A DNA stretch of 64,000 nucleotides from Mycobacterium uberis (GCF_003408705.1 NZ_QAYL01000006.1:225099-289098); one strand, 5' to 3'; shown: positions 21,781-33,111, counted from the stretch's first letter. Program-made: numbers and translations. Notes: generated by a model not told the origin, from the sequence alone.

Positions 21781-22308
21781 TCAACTGTCGGATTTGGAGT
21801 CGGCAGCGGCTTGCCGTGACAGTTTCCAGTCGGGGCGAATAAAATGGCAAGTGTAACCGTTGGGGTAGTGCTGCAGGTAGTCCTGGTGTTCAGGTTCGGC
21901 TTCCCAGAAATCCTCAGCGGGGCTGACTTCGGTTACCACTTTGCCGGGCCATAGACCGGAGGCATCGATGTCGGCGATAGTGTCCAGCGCAATTCGCATT
22001 TGCTCGCTATCAAAGTAGAAGATTGCTGACCGGTAGCTGGTACCCCGGTCGTTACCCTGCCGATTTCGTGTTGTCGGATCATGGATCTGGAAAAAGAATT
22101 CCAATAGCGTGCGGTAATCAGTAATCGCTGGGTCGTAGATGATCTCGACGGCTTCAGCGTGCATGCCGTGATGATGGTATGTCACGTTGGATGTTTCGCC
22201 GCCGCTGTAGCCGACCCGGGTCGAGATCACACCAGGTTGGCGGCGGATAAGATCTTGCATTCCCCAGAAACATCCGCCGGCAAGGATCGCTTTTTGGGTG
22301 CGTGCCAT
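21781..22308 (-). CDS. msrA: Peptide methionine-S-sulfoxide reductase MsrA
   Basis: Reduces methionine S-sulfoxide in oxidised proteins; cytoplasmic antioxidant repair. It is 175 residues from the ATG at 22308, which has a GGAGGGACA ribosome site; a longer frame from 22383 adds 25 residues unlike MsrA. The catalytic motif GCFWG is present with Cys13, followed by [43 protein letters not shown] and [20 protein letters not shown]. It matches M. tuberculosis MsrA (Rv0137c, 182 residues) with a slightly shorter tail. It is flanked by cyp138 and Rv0138 relics, so it is a retained island. Confidence 0.95.
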   Translation of the reverse strand: MARTQKAILAGGCFWGMQDLIRRQPGVISTRVGYSGGETSNVTYHHHGMHAEAVEIIYDPAITDYRTLLEFFFQIHDPTTRNRQGNDRGTSYRSAIFYFDSEQMRIALDTIADIDASGLWPGKVVTEVSPAEDFWEAEPEHQDYLQHYPNGYTCHFIRPDWKLSRQAAADSKSDS

Positions 22309-22499
22309 TGCTTGTCCCTCCCTAACTGGCCTTACCAGCGCATGGTGGCTGGGGCCGACAACGTTCGCTATTTCAGGATACACTCCAGCGGTGAGATGTA
22401 ACGGGACTTGGAAACCGTATATACGATCAAATTATGTCAAGAAGATTCTCCTAGCCAGCACTTTCTGAGTGCCTGCGTAACCATCCCGCTGTTCTCTCG

Positions 22500-22955
22500 C
22501 AGTGAACTGCTCGTCACATTTGAGAAGTTCGAGAAGACGGTCGTTCGCGCCGCTGAAACAGGAAACTGGGATGCTCGGTCCGCTCAGTACACACCGGACG
22601 TTGAGTACATCGAGCATGCGGTGGGCACCATATGGGGGCACGAGTACGAGTAGGTGTGTGCTTGAGTTTAGCAGACGATGAGGACTTTTCCGGAGAGTTA
22701 CATGATTGTGTTTCCGTTGTTGTGGTCAGTTATCGACGAACCCGCCGGACGCATCATCATGCGAACTGGATAACCCTATACTCGATCCCGAATGACGGTA
22801 TCGTGATCAACGTGACGAATATCTTTATCGCTACCTACGTCGGTAACAGCCAGTGGTATCGTCAAGAAGACATCTATAACTCGCTGCGCTTCGCGCGGGT
22901 GGGAACGCAATGGTTCTGCAATACGCAGGCCCTGGGAACGTTCAACTACGACTAG
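22500..22955 (+). pseudogene. SnoaL/NTF2-like conserved protein relic (Rv0138 family)
   Basis: Two frames combine: FEKFEKTVVRAAETGNWDAR, then VEYIEHAVGTIWGHEYE and a stop at 22653; then, after a degraded middle, IVINVTNIFIATYVGNSQWY and RQEDIYNSLRFARVG, ending near 22955. These match M. tuberculosis Rv0138 (about 167 residues), whose fold is NTF2-like. The middle (about residues 55-95) is frameshifted. No catalytic role is established for the family. Confidence 0.78.
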
Positions 22956-23059
22956 GCTGCAAGCTGAGGATTTGGTGATGTGTTACGTGGTCGATGCTGG
23001 GTGTCCTACCGTCGCAATGTGCTTCTCGACGATGTGTGGTAGGGGAGACTAGGGCCGCA

Positions 23060-23440
23060 CCCGCATGACGCCTTCATTTTCATTGCTGGCGTGGTTTTCG
23101 GCAAGCTGCCATTTCTGATGAACGGCATCAAGCTGTAAGTTATCAGCCTCGACGATGCCGTTCGGGTAATGATTTTCGCGGGTGCATTGGCTAACGATAC
23201 CTAATCTCTGAACGGATGACTCCGTTGTGGGACGTCGTGAACATTGCGAGTGCCTTAGTGCTGATGTTGAGCGATTGGGGGGTGTTGGGCAACTTGCGAT
23301 CTCGACTTGCCGGCAAAGACACTGAAGTCGGCCTCGCGTCAGTGCGAATGATACGTGCCGAATCCGAGATTGACCACGGCAAGGCCGTGCGAGAGTTGGA
23401 TTGGAGTCGTGTCCGGTCGAGGATATTGATCCACTAGGCC
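23060..23440 (+). pseudogene. NAD-dependent epimerase/dehydratase relic (Rv0139 family), C-terminal part
   Basis: FIFIAGVVFGKLPFLMNGIK and VISLDDAVRVMIFAGALAND at 23075-23200, then, after a shift, WGVLGNLRSRLAGKDTEVGL and ASVRMIRAESEIDHGKAVRE with LDW (23270-23405). The last segment is the typical end of extended short-chain dehydrogenases, where a new lysine/arginine-rich helix follows SEIDHSKAVRELGW. The Rossmann N-terminus with GxxGxxG is missing entirely. Confidence 0.6.
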
Positions 23441-23556
23441 ATCCGATTCTGAGTTGTGATGCAATACCGCTCGAATAGAGTATCATTGCTCTACCAGAAT
23501 AGGGTTCGTGTCTATAGAGCAGGTGCGTGTCGCACTTAACCGACTTGCCCTAGACC

Positions 23557-24010
23557 GTGCTGGCAATGCTGTATACTAAAGTACTCGACGTCGACGCGCG
23601 CCATGCGATCCTACGTGGCCGGTATGCTAAGGCAGTCGTGGAGCAGGGCGACTATTATTGGGAAATAACAACTATCAACGCACGTCGGGTATCGTCAGTC
23701 GCGATTTGCTCCGCACACTTCGACAATTGGACGCGTCGATAACTGGCAGCGCATGATGAAACGGTGATGCTGCACGTGGGTTGTGGTCTGGGCACCCGTG
23801 TGTATCGGCGGGATTCTGCTGCAGGTGTGCACTGGTATCACATCGACCACCCCGAAGTCATCGAGTCGTGCCAATAGCGCATATCCCGCTTACGCGAATT
23901 GTCGGATGTTTTTGGCGTCGGTGACGGACTTGCACTGGCTGACGGGAATACCGGCCGAGTGTTCATCTTGCTCACCGCTAACATTGGGAAGTTGTTGAGA
24001 GCCGGCTGGT
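23557..24010 (+). pseudogene. SAM-dependent methyltransferase (LCMT/TcmP-like) relic
   Basis: The frame MLAMLYTKVLDVDARHAILR continues to SAHFDNWTRR, then a stop, then LAAHDETVMLHVGCGLGTRV and GVHWYHIDHPEVIESC. HVGCGLGTRVYR followed by HIDHPEVI is the motif I region of leucine-carboxyl-methyltransferase-type enzymes (normally LGCGLDTRVYR...DVDYPEVI). The rest is unrecognisable after further stops. It is unrelated in subfamily to the intact methyltransferase at 27.6 kb. Confidence 0.65.
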
Positions 24011-24454
24011 GTTGTACAAGGCGTTTGTGTTTGAGGATGTATTAATCACAAGTCATCGTTAACTCCTAGAATCTAATGTTGGGTATCTGATCACAATTGA
24101 GCCAATATTAGAGAGACAGGTCTAAGTTTGGGTTGATGGTGAGCTGGTCGGGGACACGACCGCGGCGTTGGTATTACGGTAGGGTAACTTCTTTTGGGGT
24201 GCAATATATTTCGTTAGGCTATATAGCACAGCATCGGCTGTCCCACACCGACACCAGTACTTGCTGCCTGTTCAAAAGTGATGTCAGCTATTACCGCATG
24301 ACCACAGTTGTCGATGACATCGTCGACGATGCGATCTGGACGTATGAAATTCGTATTCGGTAGTTGCAACGACCGCTAGGCATCTCGCTTTCTATTGTAA
24401 AAAAACCGAAGTCACCGTCTTGCCGTGATAACCGTGACTAGAAGAACGCTAACA
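24011..24454. other. Gene-free stretch
   Basis: About 440 bases after the methyltransferase relic. The plus frame at 24133-24363 has no family features. Nothing can be supported. Confidence 0.45.
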
Positions 24455-24690
24455 CCAACGAGCGAGTATCATTATTATTCGCAGATGGCCACGATCAGTC
24501 CATCGCGGGTATCGAAGGTACAGATGAAGGGGCTGTTGTACCGGCTGCCGGGAGTGGCGTTGTTGACCTGCCCCTAATGACCACGGTGTCACCTTCGTTG
24601 ACACAGCAAATTAGTTAGACGGTGATCTCGGAGATCTGTTTGTACTGTTCGATGGTGTGCCGCAGAGGCCTGCTTATCGAACTAATCACG
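24455..24690 (-). pseudogene. SnoaL-like (NTF2-fold) protein relic
   Basis: The minus strand reads EQYKQISEITV, a stop, then ICCVNEGDTVVI, GQVNNATPGSRYNSPFICTF and DTRDGLIVAICE. The pattern of an acidic turn, a strand with VNNATPGSRYNSPF and the DTRDGLIVAIREY ending is typical of small NTF2-fold proteins (limonene-epoxide-hydrolase-like). The N-terminal third is not recognised and nonsense codons interrupt it. Confidence 0.5.
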
Positions 24691-24829
24691 GGTGACGGTT
24701 TTTCAGTAGATTTGAGTTACCGTTGAGCAACGCGAAGCCTTGGTCGAGATCGCTACATTTGCACAGACAGTGCAAGCACATCCACGCCAGTTCGGCCTGT
24801 GGGTCGTCGAACGGCGTCATCACGTCGCT

Positions 24830-25533
24830 ATTCTGTTTTGGGAGATAGTTTCCGCCAGGATACCTTTGTCGAATCTTTGATTTGTTGGAATTTGGAATTA
24901 TGTGGTGAAGAGCGTACATACTGTTATGTTTCCCGGGACGGCCAGCTTCGAGCACACTTTGACGCCGCTGCGGCGGGGTCCTTAGGATCCGTGTTTTCCG
25001 GCCCTTGATTATGGCATGATCTGGCGAACCAGTCGCTTGGCCGCAGGGTCCGTCGCGGCGAGGATCAGCCGTGTGGCTGCTACCTTCGTCTATTGAGCGG
25101 CATCGGGCAGTGGTGCTGAAGAATTCGTCGAGATGCTATCTGCGATGCTCGATGTCGATGCAGGTACCGCCGTCGGCGCAGGTGCGGCAAGACATCCCGT
25201 CATGCGAATTTTACCGCACCAATGTTGATCTGAGGCGGGTTCAGACAGTGGTGAGCTGCGTGCGCCGAGTGGCGTCATTGGAACGATTGATATCATGACT
25301 GATAGTGGTAGGCGCGCGAAGTGTTGCAGTCGCTGCTGGGGGTTGGTGCGTGGACTGCTGCCGAGATCACGCAACGGGAGTTTGGTGATGTCGACTCTGT
25401 GTCGTTGGATGATTGCTATATTCTGAAGATGATTGGCTTGACACTGCTGGGTCATCCGATCGATAACGACGTTATGCTAAAGTTTTTTGGAGTCGATACG
25501 ACCGGATTGCCATTGGATAGTTTGGCTATTTAG
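24830..25533 (+). pseudogene. DNA glycosylase-like protein relic (Rv0142 family)
   Basis: LQSLLGVGAWTAAEITQREF then GDVDSVSLDDCYILKMIGLT and LLGHPIDNDVMLKFF (25321-25490) are the helix-hairpin-helix and following helices of an AlkA/3-methyladenine-DNA-glycosylase-type protein. LLGVGAWTAAE corresponds to the HhH, and the catalytic aspartate position of the family falls in GDVDSVS. The upstream part (24830-25320) is broken by frameshifts, and the frame ends early at 25533. Confidence 0.7.
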
Positions 25534-25539
25534 AAGCTG

Positions 25540-26810
25540 AGCCTCGTAGAGGTGACGTTGGTGTTTGACATCACCAACGATGCGATCCCAACCTTGAGGA
25601 TAGCTCTTGGAACGACCGAAAATGAACCGGTCATCTCGGCGACCATGGTCATGATGGTCACCGGAGAACAGGAGGCACCGTTGAAGCATGTCATCGTGCC
25701 GACCACGTCAAACATCCCTGGGCCAGATAGTCCAGGCAATTTGCAGTAGCCACCAGATTGTGGCTACGACAAACGCCCTAATTCACGATTCCGGGATCTA
25801 ACGAGGACACCGAAGTCGCCGGTACCGATGTGGCGAAGATTTTAGCGATCGGGAATGCTATGACGAGCCACAACGGAATCGCCATTCACTATCCCTGATC
25901 GGCAGCCAGTTGTGCTCAGCCCTACCTACTGCCTAAGGCCTGGAGCATCAACAATTCCAGCATACCGACTAGGAGTCCACCCAGCGTGGGCTTGAACACC
26001 AGCCCGCTGTGAAGCCGTCGAGTTCTTGTCACCGACGCATGGAAGATTCGGACGTATAGGTAGCCGACCGCGACCAAACCGATCACCACAAACCACAGCA
26101 GCGGCCACCCTACTTTCGAAGAGCTGTTAGGCTTCGATGTAGCCGAACATCAGGTTAACTACCAAGATCGCTCTGAGCACCGCTTACTCTAAGTTATAAA
26201 AGTAATGAATCCCGGGGTCGGGATGCGGTAGTCGAAGAGCCGATCGATGCCACCAATACCGCGTCGTCTAGTAGTATGACGAAGGTCCTGCCGATACCCA
26301 GTGTCACTGCGGCTTTGCCGTCTTCGTCGGACAGGTTGAGCCGTCGGGTCAGTATCGAAGAGGAGCCCGCCAAGATTTGAGCCTTCGAGCTCTTGGTTCA
26401 GTGTGACCCCCGGAGTCAATTTTGGGCCCGCTGGACACCAGCCTGACCAAATACCACCCTGCCGCGGATGACATGCAAATCGCTATGTGCTGCCTCAATT
26501 GCTTTGTTGGTGCCTTGACCGGTGGCTTCCGGAGCGAATCCGGCTACGATCAATGCTGATAATGGTGTCCTAGCTGTGGTCACTACGGGATCGCTCGTGG
26601 GTGTTGGAAGCCAGCAGAGCCGTAGTTGCCACCCTCACCGATTGGCGTGGAGCTGTGGCTGCATGCCAGGCAGCCGAGCAGAAATTCCCCGGTGTATCGC
26701 AGCGCGAATCGAATACGCCAGCTCCGAGACTGGCGATGACACCAATCGCAGTGCCTAGCAGGAACCACTTGCGTGGGTAGCTCGAGTCCCTGATCGACAT
26801 GCCGAACCGC
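25540..26810 (-). pseudogene. ClC-family chloride channel/antiporter relic
   Basis: The N-terminus is at the right: RKWFLLGTAIGVIASLGAGV (about 26770), then in another frame LRYTGEFLLGC and PIGEGGNYGSAGF (GxGGN is part of the selectivity-filter neighbourhood). The C-terminal end reads GMFDVVGTMTCFNGASCSPV then TIMTMVAEMTGSFSVVPRAI near 25735-25560, the GMAA..ATRAPLTAI..V.E.TG motif of ClC proteins. It corresponds to Rv0143c. The middle is shuffled among frames with many stops. Confidence 0.75.
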
Positions 26811-26819
26811 CTGCCTGCG

Positions 26820-27510
26820 GCTACGAGCTGGGCCGCCGCCGGCTACGGTTCACCCTGGGCTGCCGCACTCACGGCATTGGCCTGACCCACGATCCTCAGG
26901 TGGTCACATTGGCGCCCAGGCGTACCGGTTGAATTGGCTGCCGTGCACTGCGGTTTACGAAATTGACCAGCCCAAGGTTCTCGAATACATAGAGCGGAAT
27001 TCTGCAATGGTTTATAGTGTAAAAACCACTACTGGGCACTGCCTGGTCGTGGTGAGTTCTGCGCGCTGGTTGGCCAGCTGCACTAACCGTGGTCGGATTC
27101 GACCGACCCCAAACCGATCGCATTGCTAGCCGAGAGCTTACTGCCGTATCTGCCCAACGACGTAGTCAAACTGGCTTTTCGAGATGGTTATTGCCCGAAG
27201 TGCACCGGGTAGTTAGATCGCTGTCTAGGTGTTCAGCTCGAATTCGAGCGGTAACTTTCAGCGATGGTCGTGTATGCGAGACTGGTTCGGTCTGGACGCC
27301 AACGTTCCAGAGCTCATCTACCACGAGCCTGACCGGTCGGATACCACGCAGTGGCTGGTCGACCACGGCTGGCAGGTGTGCAGCGTAAACAATTGGGACG
27401 AGATGGCCCGGCTTGGCCGCCCAATACCGGAAGACTTAGCCGCCGAGGCCGTCCGCATCCGCAGTATGCTGCTGCGAGCGCATCCATGTCGGACCACCCG
27501 ACGAATCACC

Positions 27511-27519
<9 letters not shown>
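26820..27519 (+). pseudogene. SAM-dependent methyltransferase relic (Rv0145 family)
   Basis: Fragments are paralogous to the intact gene just downstream: [16 protein letters not shown] (26950-26995), then LPNDVVKLAF-like remnants, and a clean C-terminal run with [20 protein letters not shown], then [20 protein letters not shown] and [17 protein letters not shown] (27275-27460). This is the TIGR00027-type mycobacterial methyltransferase family, and the gene is the Rv0145 counterpart. The motif I region ([12 protein letters not shown]) is missing. It ends at a TAG inside a 23-bp tandem repeat. Confidence 0.8.
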
Positions 27520-28510
<991 letters not shown>

Positions 28511-28686
28511 CGACGCACACCGCAAACGATCCCTGGGGAATTGTAGCCAGTGTTGGGGGATGCTGGTAGCGCTGATCCCGGTTGGATCTTCCTACTGCTG
28601 GCCCAGCCAGGTGATTAGGATCGCAGTTAGCGCCGATGAGCGCTATCGCGGAAGGCGATAGGGAGCTGCGGGAAGGAAGAGTCCTG

Positions 28687-30144
28687 ATGATCACCGAATC
28701 AACTGCGCCGAAGGCATCCGCTTCCAAGAGCGAGGTTCCCTCGTACGCTCCACCGGCGATCAGTAGTGCTGCTACTGTAGCGCGGCTTCGTCAGACGTTT
28801 GCCAGTGGACGCACTCGTAACGTCGAGTGGCGTACGCAGCAGTTGTGTGCACTACAGGCAATGATGACAGAGAACGAGGGCACGATTGCCAAAGCGCTCG
28901 CTGACGATCTAGACCGTAACCGGGTTGAAGTATATATCGCCGACATTGCAACGACCGTCAGCGAAGCGAAGTACGCGACCAAAAAAGTGCGCAAGTGGAT
29001 GCGACGTAAATACCGACTCCTCGAGGTTTCGCAGTTACCTGGTCGTGGCTGGGTAGAGTATGAACCGTATGGGACCGTGCTGATTATCGGTGCCTGGAAC
29101 TATCCGTTCTATTTGACGTTGGGACCAGCGGTCGGGGCCATTGCGGCGGGAAATACGATGGTGCTCAAGCCGTCAGAGATCGCAGCCGCTTCGGCAGACT
29201 TGATGGCTGAAATCGTTCCGCGTTATCTGGACAACGATGCGATCGCGGTGATCGAGGGCGATGGCGCAGTCAGTCAGGAACTGATTGCGCAGGGCCTGGA
29301 CCGCGTGATGTTCACCGGCGGCACCGAGATTGGCCGTAAAGTTTACGAAAGTGCGGCACAGCATCTGACCCCAGTCACCCTCGAGCTCGGCGGCAAGAGT
29401 CCGGTGATTGTGGCCCGTGACGCCGACATTGACGTGGCGGCCAAGCGGATCGCTTGGATCAAAATCCTGAATGCCGGCCAGACGTGCGTGGCTCCCGACT
29501 ACGTGTTGGCCGACGTGACGATCCGCGACGAACTCGTCAACAAGATCAGCGCCGCTATCACCAAGTTCCGGTCCCAAGACGATCCGAGCGGAATGCGTAT
29601 CGTCAACCAGCGCCAGTTCGATCGGTTGAGCGGTTATCTCTCGGAGGTGGAATCCGCAGCTGGAGAAAAGGGTACGATTGCTGTGGGCGGTAAGTGTGAC
29701 GTGTCGACACTGCGTGTTCAGCCGACTGTTGTCGTCGACCCCGATCCGGAAGGCACGTTGATGACAAACGAGATCTTCGGACCGATCCTGCTGGTGCTTA
29801 CTGTCCAATCCTTGGACGAGGCAATAGGTTTCATTAATGCGCGACCTAAGCCACTGTCAGCATACCTGTTTACCAAGTCACGTCAAATCCGTGAACGGGT
29901 GATCCGGGAGGTGCCGGCGGGTGGCATGTTAGTCAACCACCTCGCCTGCCAGGTGTCGACGGCGAAGCTGCCGTTCGGCGGTGTTGGCGCGTCCGGCATA
30001 GGTGCTTACCATGGCAAGTGGGGATTCGATGAGTTCAGCCACCGCAAGTCGGTGTTGACCAAGCCGACTCGGCCTGACTTCTCGGGAATCATCTACCCGC
30101 CTTACACCAAGCGAGCTTTCAAGCTGACTCGCAGGTTGTTCTGA
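28687..30144 (+). CDS. Aldehyde dehydrogenase, NAD(P)-dependent (Rv0147 family)
   Basis: An ALDH-superfamily enzyme oxidising aldehydes to acids, 485 residues. The start is the ATG at 28687 (MITESTAPKAS) with a GGAAGGAAGAG ribosome site; the frame opens at 28636 but the first 17 residues are not family-like. The catalytic Glu233 (LELGGKSPV) and nucleophile Cys267 (NAGQTCVAPDY) are present, as are the Rossmann segment GAWNYPFYLTLGPAVGAIAA and FTGGTEIGRKV. The C-terminus (FGGVGASGIGAYHGKWGFDE, then a hydrophobic/basic tail FKLTRRLF) is the class-3 fatty-aldehyde type, which may be membrane-associated. Rv0148 and Rv0149 relics follow. Confidence 0.94.
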   Translation: MITESTAPKASASKSEVPSYAPPAISSAATVARLRQTFASGRTRNVEWRTQQLCALQAMMTENEGTIAKALADDLDRNRVEVYIADIATTVSEAKYATKKVRKWMRRKYRLLEVSQLPGRGWVEYEPYGTVLIIGAWNYPFYLTLGPAVGAIAAGNTMVLKPSEIAAASADLMAEIVPRYLDNDAIAVIEGDGAVSQELIAQGLDRVMFTGGTEIGRKVYESAAQHLTPVTLELGGKSPVIVARDADIDVAAKRIAWIKILNAGQTCVAPDYVLADVTIRDELVNKISAAITKFRSQDDPSGMRIVNQRQFDRLSGYLSEVESAAGEKGTIAVGGKCDVSTLRVQPTVVVDPDPEGTLMTNEIFGPILLVLTVQSLDEAIGFINARPKPLSAYLFTKSRQIRERVIREVPAGGMLVNHLACQVSTAKLPFGGVGASGIGAYHGKWGFDEFSHRKSVLTKPTRPDFSGIIYPPYTKRAFKLTRRLF

Positions 30145-30183
30145 CTGTTGTTTCCCCCGAATCGCTTTCGCAGAAGAGAGCCT

Positions 30184-30235
30184 GATGTCCGGAGTGCAAG
30201 GCCGTGTCATCGTTGTCACCGGATCCGGTGGAGGC
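30184..30235 (+). pseudogene. Short-chain dehydrogenase relic (Rv0148 family), N-terminal stub
   Basis: After an AGAAGAGAG ribosome site, ATG at 30184 opens MSGVQGRVIVVTGSGGGWGE, the Rossmann start of the multidomain SDR encoded by Rv0148 (normally VVTGAGGGLGREYAL). All similarity ends after about 17 codons. The following sequence belongs to the next gene's relic, so nearly the whole gene (about 270 residues) was deleted. Confidence 0.75.
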
Positions 30236-30339
30236 TGGGGCGAAAAGCCGGATTCAAGTTGTAGAGCCACATGAAAAACTATCTTGTATAAGAGAGTTTT
30301 TCGAGCAATCCAGGATGTTGTCCACTGATATAGACAACA

Positions 30340-30970
30340 TTTCCGGCAATGGTAGCAATGTTGTCGCCGATTTTCGTGACGGGGATAGAAACCGAGGGTC
30401 TCGTACAGTTGGCACGGTCTGGTTTGGGTTTGCATGTGGGCGAATGGGTTTCCGCGCTTGGAGTGTTTCAAGGCTATGTGGAACAAATGGTCGTTTCGGT
30501 GGCTAGCGCGATCTGCAGTCCCGTAGAACGGGATGATGCTGAAGTGGTAGTGTTGTTGGCTAACTATCTACCATGTGTTTGTCTTAGCTTGTCGCTTCGT
30601 AATGAGGTCAACTGGCAGCGTGTTGGTGTTAGGCGCTGCCGGCGGGGTTGACGCGGTGGCAGTCCAGATCGCCAAGGTGATGAGCATGAAACAAATGATA
30701 ACAGTGGTGTGCCGCGCGAACGCAGCAGAATATGTCTCGTCGTTGGGTGCTGATGTGGTGGTGCCGTTGACTGATGATTTGGGCGCAGTGGGTGCGGGGA
30801 TATACCTATGGCCGTGGTGTGGAAATTGCCGTAGATCCCGTTGTGGCGCGGCCTTCGACGAAGCGATTCAAGTGCTGACCACCGACGGTAATCTATTGAC
30901 CATCGGCTTTGCCGTGGGCGTCCCCCTATCCTTCGGGTTAATCGGTTGCTGCTACGCAACGTCAGCATGA
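30340..30970 (+). pseudogene. Quinone oxidoreductase-like MDR relic (Rv0149 family)
   Basis: A zinc-free medium-chain dehydrogenase: TGIETEGLVQLARSGLGLHV then GEWVSALGVFQGYVEQMVVS and DDAEVVVLLANYL (30375-30565); a shift; then GSVLVLGAAGGVDAVAVQIA, the NAD(P)-binding loop (normally GAAGGVG), AAEYVSSLGADVVVPLTDDL, FDEAIQVLTTDGNLLTIGFA and, after another shift, VNRLLLRNVSMMGV-like sequence. The N-terminal about 60 residues are missing, joined to the Rv0148 stub. Confidence 0.8.
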
Positions 30971-31159
30971 TGGGTGTGGCGTGAGGCGAGTACCTAAACT
31001 CAGGTCCTAGGCTCGGCAGCCTTGTTCTCCTAGGGCTTGGGTTAGCTGGTTTTCTTTGACCTGACATAGCTTCCGCTGCAATGTTATCCATTGTGATAAG
31101 CGCAGGTAGCGTTGCAATGTATAGCTGATGCGCGGGTGTGCTACGCAAGCTTGTCCTCG

Positions 31160-31575
31160 AGCCTTAGAGAGCGTTTAAGAGCACCTGAAGTTCGAAACCT
31201 CCCGGCAAGGGCATACAACGCGGTGTTAGCGGTGATGTGAGCGCCTAATGTGTAGATCAGGTCGTTCACGGGGTCACCGTCGAATTCCTATTCTACCTCG
31301 CTTAGGAAGCGATTAATGTCTTACTATGGCAATAGTGGTCACGAGCTTATTGGCGATATCCGCTGTCGGAAGCAGAATTGCGTAGGCATTGGCGGCTGCG
31401 TTCGTGATGTTGTTGGTGATGATGGTGTTTGCCGACTGCAGGACTTGGATACAGCTGTCAGTAATAACGTTTGGCGGCAGGCTACTTGTCGTACGCCAGA
31501 ACCGTTGCTGAAGCCGCGGTTTCGGATAGACCGGGAGAGCCGGTTGATCCGGCGATCTTCGCTTAGGTTCCAAAT
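31160..31575 (-). pseudogene. PE-family protein relic
   Basis: The minus strand reads NVITDSCIQVLQSANTIITN then NAAANAYAILLPTADIANKL and VTTIAI; after a shift, RFLSEVE, a stop, then DGDPVNDLIYTLGAHITANT and ALYALAGRF. The phrase ALLPTADIANALVTTIP..Y followed by GDP...INAFG.PIAADTGLYTLAGGFE is typical of the C-terminal part of PE (PE1/PE2-like, PE-PPE domain) proteins. The secretion-signal PE N-terminus is not found. The position matches Rv0151c/Rv0152c of M. tuberculosis. Confidence 0.6.
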
Positions 31576-31619
31576 CTTTTCTGGGCAGTTTATAGAATCC
31601 TTAGCAAGACGGTGCCGCG

Positions 31620-32264
31620 AGCTATTCGGACACTGAGGTCAACAACGCCGAAACTGTCTTTTGATCTAGCTGAACGTTCTGCTAGCATCGAGTCGTCAAC
31701 GCCATTGACAGCAGCCGTTACTCGTCCGAGGAACAAAGAATAACGAGATGTTTTAAGCAAAGGATCCGCCGGAGGTTAGCTCTGCTTGCATAGACAGTGG
31801 TGTGGATCCGGGCTAGATGGAGTGGCTTGGTTGCCCAGGTGGATGGCACGTTGAACGCTGCTAGAGAAGTGGTTTAGGTCTATCGGCTATACAGATGTTT
31901 TAGGTGGACACGCCGGTTTACGAGTGCCTGGTTGTCGTCGGAAAGCTGGCCTGGACTTGCTGGCGCATGGCTCGATGTCATCTCAGGCGCCTATATCCTG
32001 AGCTAGGCGCAATATAAGTGAACCCGCAGTTGATCCTCAGTAGCTTAGCTCAATTTCAGCTGTTTACCACAAACAACGTATTAGCAGTTAAACACTGTGA
32101 TGATCGCTGGCCTTGAGAGGGAATATCAGGGGTTCTGCCTCCACAAACAACATCGAAGTCTTGTGTTGGTCTCAGTCCAAAGCGACTGGATGTGGTCCGT
32201 GAGGCGTTTGCGCTGACGCCTTTTTCGGCGTTCCAGGAGTGCGAATGGCCCTTGTAGAGCTTGC
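31620..32264. other. Gene-free stretch downstream of ptbB
   Basis: About 640 bases to the left of the ptbB stop. M. tuberculosis has PE genes here. I see no assignable segment. The minus frame at 32126-32398 is a shadow overlapping the end of ptbB. Confidence 0.45.
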
Positions 32265-33110
32265 TTAGCCCAGCAGCGCCCTGTGCAACTGGTCGATGTC
32301 GGCCTTGGTGATACCCGCGTCTCGTAGGTAGCTGTCCAGTGACCCGTAAGCATCGTCAATCGTTTGCCGTGCGGCGGCCAGATACTCCTCACGTACATCT
32401 ATAACCCCGTCGGATAACTGGGCCGCGGTGAACGTCATAACTTCTTGGGCCAGTTCTCTCTCAGAGTGCTGTTGGATCATCTCGGCGACACGCATCCGTA
32501 GCTGTGGCGCGGCGTCATTACTGCGCAGGAAATCGGCGACAATGCTGTCGTGATCAATACCAATCGTTTCCAACACCGTGGCGACAACGAAGCCGGTGCG
32601 ATCTTTGCCGGCGAAACAGTGCGTCAGCACCGAGCGACCCGCGGCCAGTAGTGTGATGACGCGGTGCAGCGCGCGTTGAGCCCCGTTCCGCGTTGGGAAT
32701 TGGCGGTATTCGTCGGTCATGTAGCGTGTAGCGGCCTCATTAATGGATTGGTCTGAATCTTCCGCTACGGCGTTGGCTAGGAGTTGCTTAAAGGTGTGTT
32801 CGTTCGATGCTGCGTCATCGGTTTTGGCGCTATGACCGGTTTTGGGAGTGGCTAAGTCTGGGAACGGCAGAAGATGGATCTCAATGCCGTTGGGCACTCG
32901 TCCCGGCCCACCACGGGAGACTTCCCGCGCAGCGCGCAGGTCGGCAACGTCGGTGACCCCCAGCCGGTGCAGGGTCGTTTGGCCGTCGTCGTCGAGCCGG
33001 CTCAGCTCGCTGGAGCGAAACAGCCGCCCGGGTCGCAATAGTGCTCCTATGCTATCGGAAACATCACGAAAGTTCCATGCGCCCGGTAGTTCCCGGCTAA
33101 CTTCGGCCAT
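32265..33110 (-). CDS. ptbB: Secreted-type protein tyrosine/lipid phosphatase PtbB (MptpB)
   Basis: A phosphatase of 281 residues matching M. tuberculosis MptpB (Rv0153c), reported to act on phosphotyrosine and phosphoinositides in host macrophages. It opens with RELPGAWNFRDVSDS and contains LRPGRLFRSSELSRLDDDGQ and the P-loop THCFAGKDRTGFV (Cys165, Arg171), with the unusual Lys-Asp inside the loop that marks the MptpB group. The C-terminus reads RQTIDDAYGSLDSYLRDAGI. There is no N-terminal signal peptide. Its ATG at 33110-33108 lies one base after the fadE2 stop, so the two genes are translated as a coupled pair. The loop at 90-120 is variable in the family. Confidence 0.94.
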   Translation of the reverse strand: MAEVSRELPGAWNFRDVSDSIGALLRPGRLFRSSELSRLDDDGQTTLHRLGVTDVADLRAAREVSRGGPGRVPNGIEIHLLPFPDLATPKTGHSAKTDDAASNEHTFKQLLANAVAEDSDQSINEAATRYMTDEYRQFPTRNGAQRALHRVITLLAAGRSVLTHCFAGKDRTGFVVATVLETIGIDHDSIVADFLRSNDAAPQLRMRVAEMIQQHSERELAQEVMTFTAAQLSDGVIDVREEYLAAARQTIDDAYGSLDSYLRDAGITKADIDQLHRALLG

Positions 33111-33111
33111 G

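Noticed and set aside
30314..30365. Alternative stem-loops from three ATGTTGTC/GACAACAT copies, considered as a riboswitch-like element
   Set aside because: It lies inside the Rv0148/Rv0149 deletion scar with no intact downstream gene to regulate; kept only as a possible deletion hotspot.
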